The position numbers and the translations under genes are program-made. A stretch of 64,000 nt of DNA, taken from assembly GCA_050084985.1 (NCBI GenBank), contig JBITNC010000001.1:72106001-72170000 (forward strand). The letters run 5' to 3'. Shown here piece by piece: positions 33,857 to 45,806 of this stretch. The stretch is from Nageia nagi (Eukaryota > Pinophyta). The notes beneath the pieces are model-generated. The model did not search any database, had not been told where the DNA came from, and worked only from the letters and a program-made list of their open reading frames with translations. The stretch's first letter is position 1; every line of letters starts with the position of its first letter.

Positions 33857-34310
33857 TGTTAGAAATTATAATGCATTATTGTGTAATATTTATTTTTAAT
33901 ATGAATTCACTTAATTTTTAAATTATATTTAAATACCTTAAAGCATTAAGAAAATAAATATGAAAAAATCTTTAACCTTACCCTTGGATAAAAAGAAGGT
34001 TAAAGAGTGGGTTTCATCTTATAAATAGAGAGGCACCCCCTCTTATTATGTACTTGTATAAGAATGAATATGCTATTATTATATATTTATAGTAATTATC
34101 TTGTAAGATATTTGTAGAAGAATTCTCGTAAAAGAATTCTTGAGAATTTGTAGAAGAGTTCTCTTGTGAAAAGTAATAGAAGAGACGGTTCAAAGTGGAT
34201 GTACTTCCAAGAGTTGAAGAAACCACTATACATTATGTGTTGTAATTTGTGTGAATAATTTTTTCTTAGATTTTTTAAGAAGTTATAAAATATCTTGATT
34301 TATGGAATCC
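33857..34310 (+). repeat. 5' LTR of the LARD-like element
   Basis: 454 bp alignable with 46,909-47,366. It begins TGTTAGAAATTATAATGCA and contains TATAAATA at 34,020-34,027. The end is uncertain by some bases. Confidence 0.68.
34020..34027 (+). promoter_or_regulatory. LTR TATA box
   Basis: TATAAATA followed by GAGAGGCACCCCCTC. The same box and context occur in the partner LTR at 47,071-47,078, so it has been kept in both copies. Confidence 0.6.
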
Positions 34311-35782
34311 GAGTAACCTTGTAGTGATATATTTCAAGTCTCTACTTGATGATCTTGATGTAACTCTCAAATTTAAGGTATACCTATACCTTAATCTTGT
34401 TTCAATTTTGTTTTAAAACTAAAATCTAGATCTACTATATTTTGTATGGGTAAATTGAAAACTTTGATAGATCTAATTTAGGTTTAGAATTATTTTTTTA
34501 ATCTTCAATTTAGTTAACATTTTTTTAAAGTTAAGCATTAGATCTATTATTTTTTGTTACATCTATTTAATATCTATAATACTCTATATTTATAATTATT
34601 AATATTAACATATTTTATCTCGAGGATAATGTGCTCAAATTTAAGGTAAAATTTTACCTTAGCTACATGTTAATAGTATTTAAAAACTAGATCTAACATA
34701 TGGTATATAGTTAGATTAATTAGACCTTGTAAAAAATAGCATATCTAATTTTTGTGCAAATGCTATTTGAACATTTTTTTAAATTAATTTATATTAATTC
34801 CTATTGCATTACAAGCTTTAATTTTTGTTTAAAAAGTTTGTAAGGAAACTACAATTAGCTTCAAAAATCATTAATAGTTATACAAATTTAATAATACATT
34901 TTTTATTTTTTTATACAGGAGAAATTGAATATATTTTATACATAATTTATTTTGTATTTTAAAAAAAATCAAAATTAAAATAGTTAAAATATTATCTAAT
35001 GATTATACAATTTAATTATTTCTTAAAACCCATGTTCTTTCCAAAAATTATTCTACAATTTAATTATTATGTGGCACCTATTGCAATTTAGCTCTTATTA
35101 TATGAAAAATAAAACCATGTTCTTTTTTTTCATATGAACATGCATAGAATGCATATGCCCAGAAATGCTACAAACCTAATTATACTTCTTCAAACAACTT
35201 GATGCTTAGGTATGGTCAACGGAGACAAAAAAAAATAAAAAAATATAAATTAGACTTATATGTGTAGGAAGGTTATTTTGTTTCATTTCAAGCTCCCATG
35301 ACTGTTTATTGAAGAGAGAAACAATTTTCTTGCGGTAGACAATTTTGAGCAAATAAAAACTTGTGGTAGATTTGGCCACCCCTCTTGCCACATACCTTAC
35401 CTTGTTTTTCCTTCAAACAAAAAAAACCCTCATTCTTGCAATAAAATTAGATGAAGTTTTTTTATGTTGTGATATTTCTTCACTACTAGTCTTGAAAAAA
35501 AAATTAGAAGGAGCTTAATTTTTATTCTTGAAATTTTGTTAAAGAAAAAAGTGGAAAGTTTAAGTTTTTTAAAAAGTTAAAAAAATAATTAAAAAAAGTA
35601 AGCATTGTTTTTTAAAAATTATGAGGTCATTTTTTTAATTAAAAAAAAGTTTTTAACATCCTTTTTAAAAAAAAATCTGAGCTCCTAACCATAATTTCTT
35701 TTTGGACATTTTTTTTTATATAAAAAAATAGTGAGAGCATATTTTAGAAAGTAAAGGATTTTTTTTAAGCACATGGATTGCC

Positions 35783-35805
35783 AATAATAATAATAATAAT
35801 AATAA
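35783..35805. repeat. (AAT)n microsatellite
   Basis: About 7.7 copies of AAT without interruption. Confidence 0.9.
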
Positions 35806-36929
35806 AATCTAAAATTTTACTCATGTGATCATTTTTTCATAAAGAAAAAAGTGCATGGGATTATTTTGGGCATGTTTTTTAAAGGTAGCTTTTACAAACA
35901 AAGTCTTTATCTTTTTAAAAAGATAAGTTTTTTTTTTGGAAATCTTTTTAAGAAAAGGAAAGGTAATTTTTAAAGTTGCTCATTTTAAATAAGGAGGGTA
36001 ATTATTGTATTTTTTTCAAAAGTGGATGATGAGTTGTTAACTCATACTTTGCACATTTCTTCTTTTGTTAAATATTTAGTGCAAATTTTTATTCATGAGC
36101 ATTAATAAATGCAATTTTAAAGCTTACTCCTTATTAATTTTTAAGCTTACACCTATGATGGTATGTGGAATTAAAAGGAAAAGTAGTGGAGTGGATGGGT
36201 AATAATAAATGCAATTATTTTTAACTCACTAATTAATTTATTTTCCTTTTTATAAAAAAATATATATAGCCATATTATTTATATGAATTTTTTTAAGTTT
36301 CACAAATAAAATTAATTGATCTTTTAATGTACTTAAGAAAGAATTATATTTTATCATAAGACCAAATGAGCATATTATAAAGCTAAATTTATTGCATATT
36401 TATTAAGTATTGTGCATAGGCTTTATTTTTTGAAAGTTAAAATTTTATAAGTAAAGCTTACACTTATGATTTTTAAAAGGGGTATGCGATGTTAAGTGTA
36501 AATTTTTTACTTTTTGTTTCATAAAATTAATGAATGTTTAATGAGCATAGGTGTTATTTAAGCTTTATTTCTACAATATTAATAAAGTATTTTCAAATAT
36601 GAAAATATTTTAAGTAAAATTTGTAACCATTTTGTTTGGTTAAGTTCTGCAAAAATTTTGAAAGTAATTTTTTGCAAATTATCATTGCAATTTTAAAGCA
36701 AATTGGACTAATTAATAACTTTTGAAGCTAAAAAGATTTAGCAATAATTATTTGATAATGTCCAATACATTGCAAACCATTTTTTGCACACTTTAATGCA
36801 ATTTTTTCTTATGTTATTTTTTAAATATTTTTTATGACAAAAAAAATGGGGAACTTGCATTAAATACTAATTGTTGTGGATATGCATAAAGTTACTTTTT
36901 TTTGAATATGCATAATAGTGCTTGGATGT

Positions 36930-37560
36930 GCTAGTGTTTGAAGTAAAAATTTCTTTCAAACTATGATATGCACTATCATTATTGGTTGCAATACTATGCA
37001 AATTTATTGTATATGTGCATAGTGTTTAAAGAGAAAATTTAAGTAAACGTTCCTTTCAAACTATGATATGCACTATCCTTATTAGTTGACATATTGTTAA
37101 AAAATAAACTTGTTTATGGATTGATGCCACTATTGGAAATTTTATCCATATTTATGGATTGATTCCATTATACTTCTATGATTAGAAAGTTTATCCATGT
37201 TGATGGATTATTTTTCACATTGCTACTTGTTAGCAAGTTGTAGTGGATGGAGTGGTTAAAAAGGTTCACCCTTATTCATGAATACATTGTTGGAGTGGTT
37301 AAAAAGATTCACCCTTCTTCATGTTTGCATATTGTTAGAGCAGTTAAAAAGGTTCTTTATTTTACAAAATTGTAATTATTTAATAAAATTTAAATCTATA
37401 TTAATGGATTAATAGCACCAAATTTTATCATATGCATCTTAACTAGTAGCATAGTCAAGTTGGCATTTTATGGTTTATAGCATGGTTAAAGTAAATCTTG
37501 ATTTGGTGGTTTAGTCAAGTTGACATTTGTTAGTTTGTGGCATGGTTAAAGTAACATTGT
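36930..37560. repeat. Cluster of short tandem duplications
   Basis: Three local duplications are visible. TTTCAAACTATGATATGCAC recurs at about 36,953 and 37,054. GTGGTTAAAAAGGTTCACCC recurs with variants at about 37,252, 37,297 and 37,338. The TAGTCAAGTTG...CATGGTTAAAGTAA block occurs at 37,450 and 37,513. Confidence 0.7.
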
Positions 37561-37748
37561 CATAAGAGTATTTGTTTGGTGAATTTATCATCAAAGGAGA
37601 GAAAAATATTATGAAAAGGTTATGATGTGATGACCTTCATATACCAAAATTAAATACAAATAATAATAAAAAATCAAACAAAAATAAAACATCAAAAATG
37701 AAAAAAAAAAAAAAATGATGATGATTGATCATATTTTTTATTGATATT

Positions 37749-38390
37749 TGTAGATGGTAAATAATACAGTTAATACAAATGGGTTTAATTGATGCACTAT
37801 TACTTTACTTTGTAAATATTAATGTATATATCAAAAATATGGTAATAACATATAACGAAAATGCAGTATTATTTACTTAGATTCTATATTTGTTCTATTA
37901 ATCAAAAAATACATAAAAGATAGAGCATACATTCATAAAAAAGTATGCCATCAATGCCCTAGAATTGGCACACCATCGACACTGTAGGATGAGCAAAATT
38001 ATGAATGTGAATAAGAATGTAGCAATGAACAAATTAGTGAATAATCAAATGATGAACATACATGCAAACTTATAGAATAATAGATGTGTAACATAGATAG
38101 ATAAAGCAAGTTGCAACCCTTCAAATGATATTTAATTGATAATCCTTATATTAGCTTGAAATAATTATTTTCTCATTATTCGCTCATGGTTTATAGGTCA
38201 TAAAATGATGCTTTTATATATAATACAAGTTTATATGAATTTGATATTTTGACCCCTTGTACATTCCACAAGGGTCAAATACATGGCCTACACCTCTCTT
38301 ATACAATTATAATCCCTTTTTAAATAATATATTGTTAAGGGATTAAAATGATTTATTAAATATATAAAAGTTTATTTTGAGGCATCAACA
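37749..38390 (-). repeat. 3' LTR of the Tat element (642 bp)
   Basis: On the minus strand it runs from TGTTGATGCC to CATCTACA. Same length as 45,807-46,448, with differences at more than one base in ten by eye, mostly transitions. Confidence 0.9.
38213..38220 (-). promoter_or_regulatory. LTR TATA box (3' LTR)
   Basis: The minus strand reads TATATAAA. The same box is at 46,271-46,278 in the 5' LTR. Confidence 0.45.
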
Positions 38391-39690
38391 TTTGCCTCTC
38401 TTTGGATGTGTGATTGAAGTAATGAAATTACATGTCCATAGAAGAAGTGTAGCCAAGATATAGAAAAAAAAAATTTAATCTTTTTATTTATACTATCTTT
38501 TGCTAAATATGAATAAATGATGTTGAGGGTCCTTATGTTTCCCGACTTTTGGCTTAGGTGTCCCAAGAAAGATCTTTAAGTGAAGTAGCCAAGGATAAAG
38601 CTGTTGAAAGCTATCTTCAAGAATACTATTTGGATGATATTTGAATGAATATAAAATCCATATCTAATGCTAGAGATGGAAGATATGATATGCCTCCTTT
38701 ATAGTATTTCAATCATGAATCTAGCCATTCTATTATGTCAAATATTCAAGAAAGTAATGCACTTATGTCCATGCCTTGAAATAGAGAGGTTATGCTTTGG
38801 ATGGGTGGAAATGGTAATGAAATGTACATCACTAGTGGCTTGAAAGATAGTGAGCACAATGTTGGCATCCTAGTTTTGACTATAGTTTGCTTTTATTTTT
38901 TTGGATCTATGTACCTACAATTAAGTGTTAGCCAGAAAATAAAGGTATGGATGCATAATAAGCTACATCATCCATAAAAGGTGATTCAATGTTAGCAATC
39001 TTATGACTACATCATTGGTTTATTTTTTGAATGAGTGAAATCTCACTATCAATGATCATGCATTTTTATATCCATGATCCAAAGATAGTATGCTTTAGAT
39101 GGGTTTAAAGAAAAAACCATGTAGATACATAATAAAATATATTATCTATTGGAGATGATCCAATATCAACAAATTGATAATAGCTATATCGTTAGTTTAC
39201 TTTTAAGTGAGGGAACTCTCACTAGCCATTTCATGGGCCATCAACGATCATGTGTTTTTATGTCCATGAGCCAAAGATAGTATGCTTTGGATAGGTTCAA
39301 AGTAAGAACCATATGGATACATAGCAAAATGTATCATCTATTGAGTATGATACAATTTCAACAAATTACTTATGATTGTATAGTTGGTTTACTTTTAAGT
39401 GAGTGAACTGTCACTAACCATGTCAATGACCATTGATGATCATGCATTTTTATGTCCATGATCCAAAGATGTTAGACTATCAAGTTTTTTTTTTGCATAC
39501 TACCAATGTCATGCTGATAGTTAAGCACATAGTTGGCATCATGTCCTTCTTAGATATGTATAAAAAAATTAAAATAGGTTATGATCCTACATTTTATATG
39601 AATTATTTTATAGAGGCATATAGCCATACTTTTTAAGCATAAAAATACTTGAGATGGATGGCATTAAAGATTTTTGCTTCCTCCTTGCCA
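38391..39690. other. Untranslated region between integrase and 3' LTR of the Tat element
   Basis: No gene is seen. Next to the LTR the minus strand is purine-rich (AAAGAGAGGCAAA, 38,391-38,404), the likely polypurine tract. A ~192-bp tandem repeat occupies 39,061-39,475. I see no antisense ORF here, unlike internal A. Confidence 0.55.
39061..39475. repeat. ~192-bp tandem repeat
   Basis: Units begin at about 39,061, 39,253 and 39,445 with CATTTTTATRTCCATGATCC and continue AAAGATAGTATGCTTTGGAT. Each full unit also holds a GTTTACTTTTAAGTGAG..AACT.TCACTA block. A more decayed related copy starts near 38,770. Confidence 0.75.
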
Positions 39691-39699
39691 TCAAAAGTT

Positions 39700-41122
39700 G
39701 ATAACCTATATGATCCTAATCCTGTTACATCAATAATAATATATGCGCCCAACCAATTAGGTTCAAATTTACCTTTAGCCTCTTCATTTGTTATTATTTT
39801 ATTGATATACTCTTTTAATACTAGGTCCCCTATTTTGAACTCTTTAACTTTTATCTTCTTGCTAAATGCTCTCTTAAGTTTGGCATGGTAGACCTTTTGA
39901 TGTTCAATGGCTTTGATTTTTTTTTCATCTAATCACCAACTACTGTAATCTTTCTTATCTTTCATCCTCATCCAAGATATCACCTTGTAAAGAGATCCTA
40001 AGCAAAGGAATCTCTAACTCAAGTGGGACAATGGCCTCATCTTCATATACCAATGAAAAGGGGGTTGCCCTAATGGCTATTCAGATACTAGTTCTGTAGG
40101 TTGATAATGCATATAGAAATTACTCATGCCAATCTCTTTTATATTTATCCCATGTTTTATCAAGAATACTCTTAAATATTTTGCTCATTACTTAAGCTTG
40201 ACCATATCCTTAAGGATAGTAAACTAAAAAAAAGGTTGTGTGTGATGTGAAACTTTTTACAAAATACTTGCATATCTTTTCCCTTGAAATTTGGACCATT
40301 ATCCATGATCAATATTTATGGCACACTAAATCTAGTGATGATGTATTCTGTAAGGAATGCAATAATATTTTATTATACAATTAACTTCATGGGGATGGAT
40401 TCCACCCACTTGGTAGTATATTCTATAGCTATAATGGCAAATTTGTGTCCTTCTCTAGAATAATAATTAATCATACCAATCAAATCTATGCCCCAAGTAG
40501 TAAAGGGCCATGGAGAAATAATGGAATTGAGTTCTTGAGTGGGTTGTTTTTCTAAGTTTGCATACTTTTGGCATTGCACACATACTTTCATATGAGTTTG
40601 ATAGTCTTCTTCCATAGTGGACCAATAGTACCCTATTCTCAATATCTTTTTATAAAGAGCTTTGACATGAAAATGGCCACCACATAATCCATCATGAGAT
40701 TGCTCTAAAGCAATATCTATCTTATCATATGTTAAACATCTCAACAAGGTACCATCAAAGGATATTCTATATAAAACATCACCAATAATAACATATTTCA
40801 TAGTAGTCCTTCTCAATCTTAATCTATCATTCTTAGTATATCTAGAAGGAATGCTTTGGTATTTTAAGTAGCGATAGATATCAAAGTACCAATCTTGAAA
40901 AGCATAATCATTAGAAATAAGATAAGATAAAATAGAATTAAGATGAGTTGTGTAAGATGGAGAACTTAACTTATGGATAATGAGAATAGTCTTCTCATAT
41001 TCAAGTTCAATTGGTACCAAAGAGGTTGCACTTGCCATAGCATTTGCATATATGTTATTAGTCCTAGGAATGGTATCAATAGTATATCTATCAAGGCTAT
41101 TCAGCAACTCAATCACAACCAA
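39700..41122 (-). pseudogene. Tat integrase, decayed
   Basis: A 249-codon open stretch (40,373-41,122) holds a linker after RNase H (LDRYTIDTIPRTNNIYANAM), then the HHCC zinc module (GGHFHVKALYKKILRIGYYW ... CVQCQKY, about 40,567-40,690). The core starts with FTTWGIDLIGMI, the first Asp (40,470-40,505). Left of 40,370 the frame continues broken: IMDNGPNFKGK (second Asp, about 40,280-40,315), then GQA followed by a stop where the catalytic Glu would be expected. The C-terminal part reads FKIGDLVLK and LGSYRLSTFDG (39,700-39,850). Integrase would insert element cDNA. Confidence 0.88.
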
Positions 41123-41185
41123 CCTATAAGGATTTAGTTTTTAATCTTTGGTATCATAATTACCCTTCACTTGGCTGACCACAAG

Positions 41186-41416
41186 CTATGAATCCCCATA
41201 AATTTCTATGTCTATGATTTTCAATTCTAAAGCCACCTTTAGTCCCAATATGATAGCCTTATACTCAACCATATTATTAGTGCATTTGAAATCCAATTTG
41301 TATGTAATAAGGATTACTTGATTAGTAGGAGAGATCAAAATAATACCTACCCTTGCTCTATGAATGTATTTAGAACCATCAAAATATAGTGTTTGAACTA
41401 TAGGCTCATCCTCCAT
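41186..41416 (-). pseudogene. Tat additional (archaeal-type) RNase H, decayed
   Basis: A 76-codon open stretch starts LYFDGSKYIHRARVGIILIS and continues CTNNMVEYKAIILGLKVALE and IYGDS. The catalytic D (FDGS), E (VEYKA) and D (GDS) are all visible. In plant Ty3/gypsy elements this second RNase H, located between the ordinary RNase H and integrase, is the mark of the Tat lineage. The domain's C-terminal part (QLVVxQVxGEW-like, plus strand 41,125-41,185) is damaged. Confidence 0.85.
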
Positions 41417-41429
41417 AAGATAAATATAA

Positions 41430-42960
41430 TCATCAGGGAAGAATATCTCCTCAAAGTCATGCCATTTGAACCCTGTTGATAGGTCATCAGGCCACTGGTG
41501 TCATGGATCCTCAAAAATATCAAGAAATTCTTCATGAACACCTCATAACCTTCTTGAAGAAAATCTACAATCAAATCTACAAGTGCTTGTCCTTTAATGG
41601 ATTTTTACTTCACCACACTAATATAAACTTTTTGTAATAACATTAACCACTTTGTAAATCTACCCGATAAGTGTTGTCTATCCATAAGCTATTTTACATT
41701 AATAGGAATAACAACATATATGGTACAATTTAACAATTAATGCCTTAATTTTTTAGTAGTAAATATCATACCAAATCAAATCTTCTCCATAGGAGTGTAC
41801 CTTATCTGATAATCAATCAATGTCTTGCTTAGATAATAAATGGTCCTCTCCTTGTTATCTTTAGTTTTTTGACACAAAATGGTTCATATGGCATACAAGG
41901 AGGCTGAAATATATAAGTAAGAAATTTGAAAAAAATCCATGGAAATAAGGATAGGGGGATTGAGAAAATATTTCTTGATGTCTTCAAATGCCTTGTGGCA
42001 ATTCGCATCCCATACAAACTTGACATCTTTCTTAAGTAAGTGAGTGAATGGTCTACACATATTCCCTAGTTGTGAGATGAACCTCCTATCTAAGTTTATC
42101 TTTCCTTGAAGGCTTCTAAGTTATTTCAAGTTTTGAGGAGGAGGTATATCAATAATATCTTTTACTCTCTTAGGATCTACCTCAATTACTCTATTTGAAA
42201 CCATGAAACCTAACAATTTTTTAGAAGTAAATCCAAATTCACACTTTGAAGGTTTGAATCTTAATTTGTACCTTTGTAAAATTTTGAATACCTTTTCAAG
42301 GGCTTGGATATGATCTTAACCTTATTTTGATTTGACAAGGATGTAATCAATATAGACCTCAATTATTTTATGAATGTGCCTATGGAACATAGTGACCATG
42401 GCTCTCTAATATGTAGCACCTACATTTTTTAGTCCAAAAGGCATAACCTTCCAAAAAAAATTACCCCAAGGGGTTGTGAAAGCTATTTTATGTTAGTTAA
42501 TAATATTAATTAAAATTTGATTATAACTAGAAAAACCATCCATAAATGATAACATATCATGGCTAGCTATGCTATCAACAATCATATCAATATTGGGTAA
42601 TGGAAAATCATCTATAGGACAAGCATTGTTGATATCACAAAATTGATACATACCCATATTTCACCAATTGATTTAGTAATAGGAAAAATATTGGAAATCC
42701 AATCAAAATAATTAATAGCCTCTATGAATCTTGCTTGTAATTATATTTCAATCTCCTTTTTTACTAACAAGGCCTTAGAAGGATGCAATTTTTTAGACTT
42801 TTGCTTAAATAAATTAGCATTTGCTTTTAAGGGAAAATTATGATGAAAAATAAAGGATATAACCCAATAATATCATCATAAGACCAAGTAAAATTTTTAG
42901 AATATGTAATGAATCTAGATTTGTACCTTTCTTGCTCAAAAGAGGCTAAGGCTAATCCAA
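41430..42960 (-). pseudogene. Tat reverse transcriptase and first RNase H, decayed
   Basis: Reading leftward from 42,960: FTWSYDDIIGL (upstream RT marker, about 42,870-42,900), then DINNACPIDDFPLPNIDMIV (42,575-42,640), LSFMDGFSSYNQI (42,510-42,550), FTTPWGNFFWKVMPFGLKN (42,430-42,490) and GATYQRAM. The active-site block VYIDYILVKS has YxDD as YIDY at 42,343-42,354, so the second Asp is lost. Left of it, thumb and first RNase H fragments are scattered over three frames to about 41,430. RT and RNase H together would make double-stranded cDNA. Several indels and stops make it inactive. Confidence 0.85.
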
Positions 42961-43880
42961 TTTGAAACAATCTTTCTTTATCTATAGTGCCAATGTTAAT
43001 GTTTAGTGACTATTCTTGTGGGAAGATGAGATCCTTATTTTGTTGTAAAAATGATGGCAAATACTTCATATTAGGATCAACAATCTCATCTTCTTCTAAG
43101 GGTTGAACTTATAAAACATCATAAAAATTGACCTTTTGGCCAAAGTAAGCATACTCATGAAGCATATAAGAGGCATGATATTTTTCATTAGAATTGGCCA
43201 ATTTCAAATATGCCCCCAAGTATTCAAGAAAATCATCATTAGTACTAAAAAAATCAAATGCAAGAGGTAAGATATGATCAATCCACATATCTTCATCAAT
43301 TTCATTAGATAATTCTATCATATTAGATTTATTAACAAATTGTATGGAACTCTATTTTTGTTTGACCTATCCATCACTACCTAGACCCATCTTAGTAAGC
43401 TATGTTTTAGGATAAATAGAAAAATCAGACATAACTTGCTCAATTTTACCTAAATGCCCTTCCTTGTCCTCACAATTGTTAACCATATACTTTTGAACAA
43501 AAGTAGAAGGAAAGATGTTCCTTGAGTCAAAAAATGCAAGGACACCATTTGCAAAAGACTAGTTCCCCAAATCAAACTGAATAGAGATAAAAGGGCCACT
43601 AAATTCACCATTCATATGATGTTGGTGCCCTATATATAAAATAGCACATTGTTTATATATTAAAATAGCAAATATTCAAGGCTATTCTAAGTCTTTAATG
43701 GATGCAAAAAAGTTTGTATCATCTATTTTGTAAGTTCCCATACCTGTTTCTATGATTTGTACATGTTTATCTATATTTGCCCCTAGTTTTGGATCATCCA
43801 TGGGTTCTATTTCATAAAGTGGTGGAACCAAGGCCATCTCCTCAAAGTTAGCAACATTACATATTGCATAGGGCTCAAGA
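42961..43880 (-). pseudogene. Protease-RT linker of the Tat polyprotein
   Basis: Part of the polyprotein between protease and RT. One open piece (43,109-43,321) is acidic (MIELSNEIDEDMWIDHILPL) and continues past its stop toward EEDEIVDPNMKYLPSFL. No catalytic motif is expected here. Long spacers of this kind are usual in Tat polyproteins. Confidence 0.55.
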
Positions 43881-43884
43881 TCAG

Positions 43885-44229
43885 CTAAAATTGTATGTTC
43901 TCTCCTTGGAATTCAAATTTTAGTCTACCATGTAGTGTAGAAGGGAAAGCTTCCATATCATAGATCCAAGGTCTTCCTAAAAGCATGTTATAAGACAAAT
44001 TGGAATCAATAACCTTAAACTTGGCTAGAAGAGTTATAACTCCTATGGTAATCATGATGGTAGCTATGCCTAGTGGTTTCTTGGAAGAAATATCATAAGC
44101 TCTAATTTTGAAAGTAGCTTCTTCTAATGGGGGGATGGTTACACCATTTTCTTGTAATTGAGTCAAATAGTAGTTAGAACATGCATTTATAGCTAAACCA
44201 TTATCTACCATGCTCCTTTTGACTTCCAA
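43885..44229 (-). pseudogene. Tat aspartic protease
   Basis: A 114-codon open stretch with VDNGLAINACS near its N-terminus (usual form VDxGSAxNVCP, catalytic Asp retained, D-N-G). The middle is IPPLEEATFKIRAYD and the C-terminal block is YNMLLGRPWIYDMEAFPSTL followed by HGRLKF. That C-terminal block is highly typical of Tat-lineage proteases. It is the best preserved domain of this element. It ends at a stop and is cut off from RT by further stops. Confidence 0.85.
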
Positions 44230-44239
44230 TCATCTACCA

Positions 44240-45700
44240 AAGGTGTGATATATAAGAATGAACACTCATTTAGTAGTTCTTAGTTGAGTATTTTAGATTT
44301 ATAAAAGGAGATAGTGTCACTTTCCCTAATGGTTTGGAGCTTCTTAGAAAATGTAGCTACTAAAATGTTATTAGGAATAGTTTCATTCTTTAATAAAGCA
44401 TATAAAACATCTCTATGATCCTGATAAGTAGAAATGAGATCATACAAGCTAATATTGGCTAGCGTATTTGTTAATTGATCAATCATACTGTAAACTTTAG
44501 GATTAGGTGGGATACTTGTTCAATGGTGATAGAATTTGGAATGTTGCAAGGACATTCTCTTCATAAGTTAGCATACACCTCTTTGACTATTGTGACCACA
44601 TTGATGGAATCTCCTTGTTTAGTAAAGCATTTATCAATCTTGTACCTTCCTTATTCTATAAGGGCTATGATAGCTGCTTCCAATATTTTGCAAAAGTTTG
44701 TAGCATGCCCTTTTCATTAATGATAAGCAAAATATGCCTCAAAGTTTCCCAAAGGGGTATCGTCATAAATGTTTTCAAGTGATTGTAGGAGGCCTTTCAT
44801 TAAGTCCCTCAAAAGAATTCTTGGTTGAATTGGAAATGTGTAGTTGATATCCTTTGAGAAAGTAGACCTTTGTGCCTTTGGAGGAATCTTGGGTCTATCC
44901 ACCATATTAACTAGTTTCTCCTCTTTCTTGGTGTATGGTTTCCTATTATCTTTGAAAAAAGTGTTAGATGTATATTTAAGTTCTCCTATAGATAATAAAT
45001 TTTTTTCTTTTTGCACCAATTATTGAACTAAAGTACTAAAACCACCATCCTTACCACTAGGAGCATGCAATTGAAGTATAGGAATAATAGATTCATGAAA
45101 TATGCCATAAATCTCATATTCATCTAGTTTAGCTTGAGTAGTTTGCCATATTTTTTTGAATCATAATACATACTTCTCTATGGTTTCATTGCTTCCTTGA
45201 TGATGTGCACATAATTCTCATATATTGCCTTATTCCTTAATATTATACTTGTAATTACCCATAAATGTTTGAACCAAGGTTCTAAAGGAATCAATAGACT
45301 TACCAAGTAGAGAGTAAAACCACTAAGTAGAATCACCTTTCAAACTCCTTGAAATAATTTAACCATTAACCTCTCATCCAAGATCAGTTTCAACTAGCAC
45401 TCCTCCTAAAAGCTAATGAGATGCTACTTAGGATCCTATTCATCATTGAACATCTCAAACTTGGGGGTCTTATGATCAGGTTGTAGGGGAAAATTATGAA
45501 TGTCATCCATGAAGGGTGAAATAAAAATGCCCTCATAGTCATTAGAATTAGATGGTGGGGAGGTATTAGATGAACTTCCTAGATTAGTCAAGCTAGAATT
45601 TGGATTATTATTTACAGCAATCTCCCTTTGTAATTCCAGAATATTCATATCCAAATCTTGAAGTGTGGCTATTAGCTAATCCATTTTAACACTACTAGCA
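44240..45700 (-). pseudogene. Tat gag, decayed
   Basis: The N-terminal piece (45,436-45,654) starts MDMNILELQREIAVN and ends DHKTPKFEMFNDE, the entry to the Gag core (usually PKFxxYDGxxDPxxHL). The core at about 45,150-45,440 is broken. A Lys-rich piece at 44,717-45,019 ends LGNFEAYFAYH, and after one stop the minus strand continues KGHATNFCKILEAAI. Together they are the variant knuckle (C-x2-H-x-x-x-G-H-x-T-x-x-C) of Tat gags, with its first Cys changed. The last piece (44,280-44,486) leads toward protease. Stops and shifts occur throughout. Confidence 0.75.
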
Positions 45701-45789
45701 TCTTAGAGATAGAGATATATAGTGTTGTTGGCCTAATCCTAATAATAAGGATTAGCATGATCTTACATCTAGGGAAATATAAATCAAAT

Positions 45790-45806
45790 AGTTAGGTTCA
45801 CCAAAA
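45790..45806 (-). other. Primer-binding-site-like motif of the Tat element
   Basis: The minus strand reads TTTTGGTGAACCTAACT directly after the 5' LTR end CATCTACA. The same core occurs at 8,781-8,792. The tRNA was not identified. Confidence 0.6.

Larger units (their letters stand above)
34311..37748. other. Internal part of the LARD-like element, no gene
   Basis: No coding region is seen. The content is very A/T-rich, with long T and A runs (35,400-36,000), an (AAT)n microsatellite (35,783-35,805) and several short tandem duplications at 36,930-37,560. Confidence 0.55.
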
